Both the position numbers and the translations under genes were made by a program. Positions 6,362 through 11,242 of a stretch of DNA of 11,242 nt are shown here, piece by piece. Below the pieces are notes generated by a model. The model was given only the letters and a program-made list of their open reading frames with translations, was not told the DNA's origin and ran no database searches. Within the stretch, counting starts at the first letter, position 1, and every line of letters begins with the position of its first letter. Source of the DNA: Rhodospirillaceae bacterium (GTDB lineage: Bacteria; Pseudomonadota; Alphaproteobacteria; UBA8366; GCA-2717185); contig JABJJH010000116.1 of assembly GCA_018660965.1 (NCBI GenBank), forward strand, positions 1 to 11,242, read 5' to 3'.

Positions 6362-6898
6362 CTATTTCGGGCGTTCGTCCGGATACAGCCCCCAAACGCC
6401 GTCGCGTCGCAGCCAGCCATCATATCCCTGCACGGTGACATTGCACCAAAACGCGTCGCATTCCTCTACCCGTGCGACCATGCCCGGGTTAAGACGCGCA
6501 ATTGCAGGCGAATCGCCCTTGGGGCGGCGGCGAATCGTGGTCTGCTTATCAACGACGACGACATTGCGTCGGCTTATCAGCATGGCGCGGTGAACCCAAC
6601 CTTCGGCGCCGCTGGAATCGCGCACTTTGCGCCATGTTTCGAATTCCGCCGTAATTTCCACCGGCAGATGGCGTCGCACGAACACCCACTTCACCGGATA
6701 GCGCACGCCCGGACCGGCGCGCACGTTCACCTCGTCCGCGCGCAACGACACGAATCGAGGCAGCTTTAGACCTGTTCGTGATGATTTAGACACGCTTTTA
6801 ACTGTATTCGTTGCGGCGCGCGCCGTTATCGTTTCCGGTGCGCCATATCCAATTGCCGCCGCCGCAATCAGTAAAACGATCATTCTATAAAAACGCAT
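6362..6898 (-). CDS. exported protein with two bacterial SH3 domains
   Basis: This 178-residue protein is predicted to act in the periplasm or cell envelope. The ATG at 6898 gives a compact signal peptide, with MRFYRM and the hydrophobic run IVLLIAAAAIG, and a possible cleavage after ARA (26-28). A TTG 13 codons upstream (6937) would bury that signal and is less likely. The mature part has two bacterial SH3 modules: about 51-108, with VNVRAGPG (57-64) and EGWVHRAML (99-107), and about 113-170, with TTIRRRPK (120-127) and DGWLRRDGVWG (160-170). Two cysteines in ECDAFWCN (C147, C152) could form a disulfide. It resembles the COG3807-type SH3 proteins of Alphaproteobacteria, whose ligand is not established; peptidoglycan is a common guess. 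It converges on the VOC gene and diverges from the reductase gene at 7064. Confidence 0.85.
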   Translation of the reverse strand: MRFYRMIVLLIAAAAIGYGAPETITARAATNTVKSVSKSSRTGLKLPRFVSLRADEVNVRAGPGVRYPVKWVFVRRHLPVEITAEFETWRKVRDSSGAEGWVHRAMLISRRNVVVVDKQTTIRRRPKGDSPAIARLNPGMVARVEECDAFWCNVTVQGYDGWLRRDGVWGLYPDERPK

Positions 6899-6935
6899 GG
6901 GTTGGTGCGAACACTTTATTCGTTGTGATTTATGC

Positions 6936-6964
6936 AATTAACGAAGGCCCGTGCTATCGGTCAA
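6936..6964 (-). promoter_or_regulatory. candidate promoter of the SH3-domain gene
   Basis: On the minus strand TTGACC (6964-6959) is followed after 17 bases by TTAATT (6941-6936). The -35 is good (5 of 6) but the -10 is weak (3 of 6). A start near 6929 would fall below the alternative TTG codon at 6937 and so agrees with translation from the ATG at 6898. The 165-base divergent gap (6899-7063) shows no convincing promoter for the gene on the right. Confidence 0.3.
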
Positions 6965-7063
6965 GGCGGGACATTGTTGACCTCGGCCTATAGTATACAA
7001 CCTACTTAACACGATTGAACATTTCGCCACTGGCTTTTCTATCGCCAGCCCTAGGAATTGGCC

Positions 7064-8050
7064 ATGAATGCTACCAAACCACAGGTTGTCGTCACTCGGA
7101 AACTTCCCGACGCCATCGAAACGCGAATGATGGAGCTGTTTGACACACGACTTAACCTTGACGACGCGCTGATGTCCAAGACGGCGCTCATCGAAGCCAC
7201 GCAGACTGCGGACGTACTGACCCCGACGGTCACCGACATTATCGACAGGGACATCATCCTGGCGGCCGGCGACCAACTTAAATTGATCGCGTCGTTTGGG
7301 ACCGGGGTCGATCATATCGACCTTCAAGCCGCCCATGAGCGCAATATTATCGTCACCAACACCCCCGGCGTCCTTACCGAAGACACCGCCGACATGACCA
7401 TGGCGCTGATCCTTGCCGCGCCGCGTCGCCTTACCGAAGGCGAACGGCTGGCGCGGTCCGGCAACTGGACCGGGTGGAGCCCCGTTTCGATGCTGGGCCA
7501 TCGCATCTGGGGCAAACGCCTGGGCATCATCGGCATGGGTCGCATAGGGCAGGCGGTGGCCCGTCGCGCGCGCGGCTTTGGCCTTTCCATTCACTACCAT
7601 AACCGCAAACCTGTTCACGGCGACATCGAACGTGAATTGGAGGCGACCTATTGGGAAAGCCTCGACCAGATGCTGTCGCGCATGGACATTATTTCCGTCA
7701 ATTGCCCCCATACGCCCGCGACCTATCACCTGTTGTCGCGGCGGCGGTTGGAATTGATAAAACCCGGCGCCTTTATCGTGAACACCAGCCGGGGCGAAGT
7801 AATCGACGAAAATACGCTCGCCGCGTTATTGGGCAGCCGCCAGATCGCCGGCGCCGGGCTCGATGTTTTTGAAAACGAACCGGCAATCAATCCCAAACTG
7901 CTGACCCTGGATAATGTGGTGTTGCTGCCGCATATGGGGTCGGCCACCATCGAGGGCCGCCTGGATATGGGCGAGAAAGTCATCATCAACATCAAAACTT
8001 TCATCGATGGCCACAAACCACCGGACCGTGTCATTGAAACAATGTTTTGA
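7064..8050 (+). CDS. gyaR: D-glycerate dehydrogenase / glyoxylate-hydroxypyruvate reductase
   Basis: This 328-residue cytoplasmic NAD(P)H-dependent D-2-hydroxyacid dehydrogenase most likely reduces glyoxylate or hydroxypyruvate to glycolate or D-glycerate. The Rossmann motif GMGRIG is at residues 157-162. The catalytic triad of the family is visible: R243 in NTSRGEVID, E272 in FENEP and H290 in LPHMGSAT. The substrate-loop motif SFGTGVDHID lies at 77-86. The end, GEKVIINIKTFIDGHKPPDRV, is typical of alphaproteobacterial GyaR-like proteins. AGGA (7053-7056) lies 7 bases before the ATG at 7064; a TTG two codons earlier is too close to that site. The gene is divergent from the SH3-domain gene, a pairing I recall from other Alphaproteobacteria. 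It converges on moeB with only 44 bases between, AT-rich and without a convincing terminator. Substrate preference within the family is inferred. Confidence 0.88.
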   Translation: MNATKPQVVVTRKLPDAIETRMMELFDTRLNLDDALMSKTALIEATQTADVLTPTVTDIIDRDIILAAGDQLKLIASFGTGVDHIDLQAAHERNIIVTNTPGVLTEDTADMTMALILAAPRRLTEGERLARSGNWTGWSPVSMLGHRIWGKRLGIIGMGRIGQAVARRARGFGLSIHYHNRKPVHGDIERELEATYWESLDQMLSRMDIISVNCPHTPATYHLLSRRRLELIKPGAFIVNTSRGEVIDENTLAALLGSRQIAGAGLDVFENEPAINPKLLTLDNVVLLPHMGSATIEGRLDMGEKVIINIKTFIDGHKPPDRVIETMF

Positions 8051-8094
8051 TATCGAAACGTTTTATATGTTTTGCTATGATACCGTAATGATAA

Positions 8095-8901
8095 TTATGT
8101 TGTAGACGGTGGCAGAATCGACGGCTGGTCGCCGCACAGGGGACAACCGGGGTCGGCGTTAATCTTGATCTTGCGGAAGGTCGTGTTCAGCGCGTCGTAA
8201 AGCAGCAGGTTTCCCGACAGGCTTTGTCCCAGTCCCAGCAGTTCCTTCAAAACCTCGCTCGCCTGCATCGTGCCGACCACCCCGGCGATGGCCCCGAAGA
8301 TACCCGCCGTCTCACACCGCGGCGTCATGCCGGGCGGCGGCGGACTGGGGAACAGGCACCGGTAACACGGGTTATTGCCGTCTTCATGCGGCTTGAAAAC
8401 CGACAGCTGGCCCTCAAACCGCAATAGCGCGCCAGACACCAACGGCTTTTTCAGGAAAAAACAGGTGTCATTGACCAGGTACCGCGTCTCGAAATTATCG
8501 CTGCCATCGGCCACGATGTCGTATTCGGCAATAAGTGACGATGCATTTGCAGCATCGAGTTTAATATTATGGGCATTAAACCTAATTTCGGGATTGATCG
8601 CCGCGAGCGTCGCCGCCGCGCTTTCCACCTTTGCCCTCCCCACCGCATCGGTAGTGTGAACGATCTGGCGTTGCAAATTCGTCAGGTCGACCACGTCAAA
8701 ATCAACAACGCCGATGGTCCCGACCCCGGCGGCCGCCAGATACATCAGCACCGGCGACCCCAGGCCCCCGGCGCCGATCACCAGGACCTTCGAGCGCAAC
8801 AGCTTGGCCTGGCCCGCCTCGCCAACTTCATCAAGGATAACGTGACGCGCGTAGCGCATCAGTTGCTCGTCCGTAATCGTATCGGAATCCATTACCGTCA
8901 T
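8095..8901 (-). CDS. moeB: MoeB/ThiF/HesA-family sulfur-carrier adenylyltransferase
   Basis: This 268-residue E1-like enzyme adenylates the C-terminal glycine of a small sulfur-carrier protein (MoaD in molybdenum cofactor synthesis, ThiS in thiamine synthesis). The nucleotide loop is GAGGLGSP (43-50), followed by VDFDVVDLTNLQRQ (66-79), the arginine/lysine-containing GRAKVE (88-93) and ADGSDNFETR (131-140). Two CxxC pairs, C179/C182 and C253/C256, form the structural zinc site. C196 in TPRCETAGIFG is at the conserved cysteine position of MoeB/ThiF. There is no C-terminal rhodanese domain. AGGAGGG lies 6 bases before the ATG at 8901, a strong ribosome site that fixes the start. It follows cysK by 37 bases on the same strand. 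MoeB is the likeliest identity, but a ThiF or CysO-type partner cannot be excluded since no carrier gene is in view. Confidence 0.85.
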   Translation of the reverse strand: MTVMDSDTITDEQLMRYARHVILDEVGEAGQAKLLRSKVLVIGAGGLGSPVLMYLAAAGVGTIGVVDFDVVDLTNLQRQIVHTTDAVGRAKVESAAATLAAINPEIRFNAHNIKLDAANASSLIAEYDIVADGSDNFETRYLVNDTCFFLKKPLVSGALLRFEGQLSVFKPHEDGNNPCYRCLFPSPPPPGMTPRCETAGIFGAIAGVVGTMQASEVLKELLGLGQSLSGNLLLYDALNTTFRKIKINADPGCPLCGDQPSILPPSTT

Positions 8902-8938
8902 GCGCGGCCCTCCTCACGAGAAAACGGGTTTACGTTCG

Positions 8939-9895
8939 TTATATGCCGTCGAACAGGGCCGTGGACAAGTAGCGTTCGGCGAAGGACGGAATGATCATCA
9001 GAATGCGCTTGCCCTTCATTTCAGCCCTTTCGGCGACTTCCAGCGCCCCCGCGACCGCGGCCCCCGACGAAATGCCGGCGGGAATGCCTTCGAGTTTGGC
9101 CATTATGCGCGCCGTTTCGAAAGCGGTTTCATTGGCGATGGAAATCACTTCGTCGATCATCGAAACATCAAGGTTGTCGGGCACGAAGCCGGCGCCAATT
9201 CCTTCGATCTTATTGGGACCGGCGCGCCCGCCCGACAGCACCGCACTGTCTTCCGGCTCTATCGCGACCACGCGAAAGTCCGGAATGCGCGCTTTCAACA
9301 CGCTGGCGCACCCCGTTACCGTGCCGCCGGTGCCAACGCCCGCGACCATCATGTCCAGGCGCCCGCCCGTGTCGCGCCATATTTCTTCCGCCGTGGTGTC
9401 CCGATGAACGGCGGGATTGGCGGGGTTGCTGAATTGTTGCGGGATAACCGCGTCGCCTATTTCGTCCTTCAAGGCGTTGGCGCGCGCGATGGCGCCGCGC
9501 ATGCCCAAAGACGCAGGCGTCAGCTCAATTTCCGCCCCCAGCATCAAAATCATCTTGCGCCGTTCGATGGACATCGATTCCGGCATGGTCAGGATTAACC
9601 GATAGCCTTTCGCCGCGCATACGAAGGCCAGCGCAATGCCGGTGTTGCCCGATGTCGGCTCGACCACCACTGTCTTCTGGCCAATGGAGCCGTTCGCCTC
9701 CAACGCCTCGATCATCGCAAGGCCGATCCGATCCTTGACCGAATTCATGGGGTTAAAGAATTCAAGCTTGGCGAGCAACTCCACATCGACGCCCGCCCAT
9801 TTGGCCAGCCGGGACAACCGAACAATCGGCGTGCCCCCGATCGTGCCCAGAATGCTGTCGTGAATTTGCTCAGGGTTTGCGGCGTCTTTGTTCAT
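8939..9895 (-). CDS. cysK: cysteine synthase A (O-acetylserine sulfhydrylase)
   Basis: This is a PLP-dependent cytoplasmic enzyme joining O-acetylserine and sulfide to make cysteine. Numbered from the ATG at 9895 (318 residues, normal for CysK), the PLP lysine is K54 in NPMNSVKDRIG and the phosphate/substrate loop is TSGNTG (81-86). The family block MPESMSIERRKMI and a glycine-rich GVGTGGTVTG follow, and the C-terminal stretch ends IPSFAERYLSTALF. The ATG at 9895 has no nearby Shine-Dalgarno; an AAGGAAG sits about 27 bases upstream. A TTG at 9940 would add 15 residues without homology-like character, so I prefer the ATG. It lies downstream of an Rrf2 regulator and upstream of moeB, so sulfur-responsive control by that regulator is plausible. 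CysK rather than CysM is inferred from the motif set. Confidence 0.9.
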   Translation of the reverse strand: MNKDAANPEQIHDSILGTIGGTPIVRLSRLAKWAGVDVELLAKLEFFNPMNSVKDRIGLAMIEALEANGSIGQKTVVVEPTSGNTGIALAFVCAAKGYRLILTMPESMSIERRKMILMLGAEIELTPASLGMRGAIARANALKDEIGDAVIPQQFSNPANPAVHRDTTAEEIWRDTGGRLDMMVAGVGTGGTVTGCASVLKARIPDFRVVAIEPEDSAVLSGGRAGPNKIEGIGAGFVPDNLDVSMIDEVISIANETAFETARIMAKLEGIPAGISSGAAVAGALEVAERAEMKGKRILMIIPSFAERYLSTALFDGI

Positions 9896-9930
9896 TGTTT
9901 CGGCATCAAAATGAATATGTTCTTCCTTGA

Positions 9931-9950
9931 AGCGGCCCAACGGCGCCGCT
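9931..9950 (-). other. short hairpin between the Rrf2 gene and cysK
   Basis: AGCGGC (9931-9936) pairs with GCCGCT (9945-9950) around an 8-base loop, 6 bases past the Rrf2 stop. It has no T-tract and, on the minus strand, is followed closely by AAGGAAG. It may be a weak processing or pausing structure, or chance in GC-rich DNA. Confidence 0.3.
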
Positions 9951-9955
9951 CGTCG

Positions 9956-10411
9956 TCAGATCATGAAATCGAACTGGTCAGCGGAATTGCATTCGACGCC
10001 GGACGCCCGCGCGCGCGCGCATAATTCGTCGATGCTGACCTTATCGAGCTTGAGGATCGCGTCTTCCTGTAATTCCAGCCACAGCGGATGCAGCACGGCG
10101 CGGCCCAGTTCAGACCCCACGGGCTCCTCTAACGGGTCGGTGTTGCCTTCCATTTCCGCCACCAGACGCGTGATTTCGCCAATCGAAATGCGCCGTCGTT
10201 CGCGCGCCAACCGATAGCCGCCGCGCGGGCCGCGCACGCCTTTCAATATTTTCGCGCGCACCAAATGCTGCAGCACTTGTTCCAGATACCGGCGCGGAAT
10301 CCCCTGGCGCTCAGCAATTTCACGGCTTTGCACCGGTTCTTCCGTCGCGTTGTAGGCAATGTCGACAACCGCATCGATCGCGAAGATCAGTTTTTTTGTA
10401 AGACGAAGCAT
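9956..10411 (-). CDS. Rrf2-family transcriptional regulator (CymR-like rather than IscR)
   Basis: This 151-residue winged-helix repressor type has an N-terminal DNA-binding domain at about 1-75: LIFAIDAVVDIAY (8-20), the helix-turn-helix with REIAERQGIPRRYLEQVLQHL (30-50), and the wing GVRGPRGGYRLAR (58-70). IscR coordinates its [2Fe-2S] cluster with three cysteines near residues 92-106. Here that region (88-110) has none, and the only cysteines are C131 and C141 near the C terminus. So a cluster of the IscR type is unlikely. Position directly before cysK suggests a cysteine- or sulfur-linked regulator like CymR of Firmicutes, which pairs with CysK. A strong AAAGGAGG (10428-10421), located inside the end of dut, precedes the ATG at 10411 by 8 bases, with 4 bases between the genes. 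The family is certain; the ligand is not. Confidence 0.88.
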   Translation of the reverse strand: MLRLTKKLIFAIDAVVDIAYNATEEPVQSREIAERQGIPRRYLEQVLQHLVRAKILKGVRGPRGGYRLARERRRISIGEITRLVAEMEGNTDPLEEPVGSELGRAVLHPLWLELQEDAILKLDKVSIDELCARARASGVECNSADQFDFMI

Positions 10412-10415
10412 CGGG

Positions 10416-10874
10416 TTAGCCTCCTTTCAATCCCGTCGAACCATATCCGCCCGCCCCCCGCGCGGTCGTCGGCAAGTCGTTTGTTTCCGCCCAAGCCAAC
10501 TGGATCACCGGGGCCACGACCAGTTGCGCGATACGCATGCCCCGGGTCACGACGAACGGCGCGGCGCCATGATTGATCAAGACCACGCCAATTTCGCCGC
10601 GGTAGTCCGCATCGATGGTGCCCGGGCTATTCAACACGGTGACGCCGTTTTTCAACGCCAGTCCCGAACGGGGCCGCACCTGGGCTTCAAACCCATCGGG
10701 CAGGGCGATGGCGAGCCCGGTCGGCGTCAGGCTCCGCGCGCCCGGCGCCAGGGAAACATCCGCGTCTATCGCGGCGAGAAGATCGAGCCCCGCGCTGCCC
10801 GGCGTCGCGTATTCAGGCAACGGCAAATCCGCCCCATGGGGCAATCGGGTCACGGAAACATTCAGCGTCGTCAT
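10416..10874 (-). CDS. dut: deoxyuridine 5'-triphosphate nucleotidohydrolase
   Basis: This trimeric dUTPase converts dUTP to dUMP and pyrophosphate, keeping uracil out of DNA and supplying dTMP synthesis. All five motifs are present in its 152 residues: GSAGLDL (26-32), RPRSGLALKNG (67-77), NSPGTIDADYRGEI (82-95, with catalytic D88 and Y91), RIAQLVV (114-120) and the C-terminal lid RGAGGYGSTG (139-148). The lid aromatic is Tyr in place of the usual Phe, a tolerable change for base stacking. Length is normal. The ATG at 10874 overlaps the coaBC stop as ATGA, which implies translational coupling. The 3' end contains the ribosome site of the Rrf2 gene. Confidence 0.96.
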   Translation of the reverse strand: MTTLNVSVTRLPHGADLPLPEYATPGSAGLDLLAAIDADVSLAPGARSLTPTGLAIALPDGFEAQVRPRSGLALKNGVTVLNSPGTIDADYRGEIGVVLINHGAAPFVVTRGMRIAQLVVAPVIQLAWAETNDLPTTARGAGGYGSTGLKGG

Positions 10875-11242
10875 GAGGCCTCGTTAAAATAGGTCGCGAT
10901 GCGCTCGGCCAGGCGACCGGCCACGTCCTGCTTGCTCATCGTTGGCCAGGATTCGGCCTTGTCCGCGCCAATGAACTGAATAGTGTTCGAATCGCCGCCG
11001 AAGACGCCGGTATCCGCAGACACATCATTGGCCAGGATCCAGTCGCATTTTTTTCGCTCGATTTTGGCCCGCGCATTGGCCACGACATCGTCGGTTTCCG
11101 CCGCGAAGCCGATGACTAATTGTGGTCGCTTGGGCCCGGCGCTGGACAGGCTTTTCAAAATATCGGGGTTTTCCGTCAACGCAAGCTCCGGCGGACCGCC
11201 CCCGTCCTTCTTGATTTTCCCCGCCGCTTCGCGCGCCACCCG
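10871..11242 (-). CDS. coaBC: CoaBC C-terminal part (phosphopantothenoylcysteine synthetase), cut by window edge
   Basis: Only the last 123 residues are in view; the frame remains open to the right edge, so the 5' part lies outside. The visible piece belongs to the CoaB domain, which joins 4'-phosphopantothenate to cysteine using CTP in coenzyme A synthesis. Recognisable blocks, numbered from the edge, are KIKKDGGGPPELALTENPDI (9-28), VIGFAAET (42-49) and KKCDWILANDV (63-73), followed by the common ending with MSKQDVAGRLAERI. The NPDIL and KxxDxIxAN patterns are standard for CoaB. In most bacteria the enzyme is fused to the CoaC decarboxylase at the N terminus, but that part is not visible here. 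The stop overlaps dut by 4 bases. Confidence 0.92.
   Translation of the reverse strand, partial: RVAREAAGKIKKDGGGPPELALTENPDILKSLSSAGPKRPQLVIGFAAETDDVVANARAKIERKKCDWILANDVSADTGVFGGDSNTIQFIGADKAESWPTMSKQDVAGRLAERIATYFNEAS

Noticed and set aside
6977..6999. TTGACC and TATACA as a promoter for the D-glycerate dehydrogenase gene
   Set aside because: Spacing is 11 bases, too short for a sigma-70 promoter.
8032..8048. CATTG-AAA-CAATG followed by TTTT at the end of the reductase gene, as a terminator
   Set aside because: The stem is only 5 bp and AT-rich with a 4-T tail inside the coding sequence; too weak to call.
8900..9598. Long + strand open frame antisense to cysK
   Set aside because: It is opposite a complete cysK with all catalytic motifs; composition is Arg/His/Gly-rich as expected of an antisense shadow.
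10008..10020. Alternating GC run (13 bases), possible phase-variable or Z-DNA-prone repeat
   Set aside because: It lies in the Rrf2 coding region, encodes an ordinary Ala-Arg stretch, and such short runs are common in high-GC DNA.

Overview
This window looks like ordinary chromosomal DNA of an alphaproteobacterium, with high GC and tightly packed genes. The strongest taxonomic clue is a Fur-family protein that reads as Irr, a regulator essentially restricted to Alphaproteobacteria. A coaBC-dut-moeB neighbourhood, a CobB of the usual alphaproteobacterial type and a GyaR-like reductase diverging from an SH3-domain protein agree with this. I cannot place it below class. I see no mobile elements, CRISPR arrays, tRNAs or rRNAs.

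Layout, + strand: cobB (cobalamin synthesis), a UPF0260/YcgN cysteine-cluster protein and a YgjP-like zinc metallopeptidase are joined by two ATGA overlaps (23-2549). Next comes irr (2601-3011), apparently a leaderless message. After a 203-base regulatory stretch holding a candidate Irr box and promoter come rubrerythrin (3215-3634), a perfect 13-bp hairpin, a GlpC/HdrB-like iron-sulfur oxidoreductase (3728-5089) and a DUF3501 protein (5120-5716). A VOC-fold gene (5799-6337) follows, split by what looks like a one-base deletion.

Layout, second half: an exported SH3-domain protein (- strand, ending at 6362) faces the VOC gene and diverges from a D-glycerate dehydrogenase-type gene (7064-8050, +). 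The rest is one - strand run, read from the right edge: coaBC (3' end only), dut, an Rrf2 regulator, cysK and a MoeB/ThiF-type adenylyltransferase. The first three are packed with a 4-base overlap and a 4-base gap; cysK and moeB follow at short distances.

How they may work together: the most interesting block is irr-rubrerythrin-Fe/S oxidoreductase-DUF3501. It looks like an iron- and peroxide-linked redox module. The rubrerythrin has no rubredoxin domain and no cysteine, so it needs an external electron donor. The adjacent oxidoreductase has two ferredoxin-like clusters and CCG-type domains and is an obvious candidate. The second theme is sulfur metabolism: an Rrf2 regulator lacking the IscR cluster cysteines sits directly before cysK, followed by a sulfur-carrier-activating enzyme.
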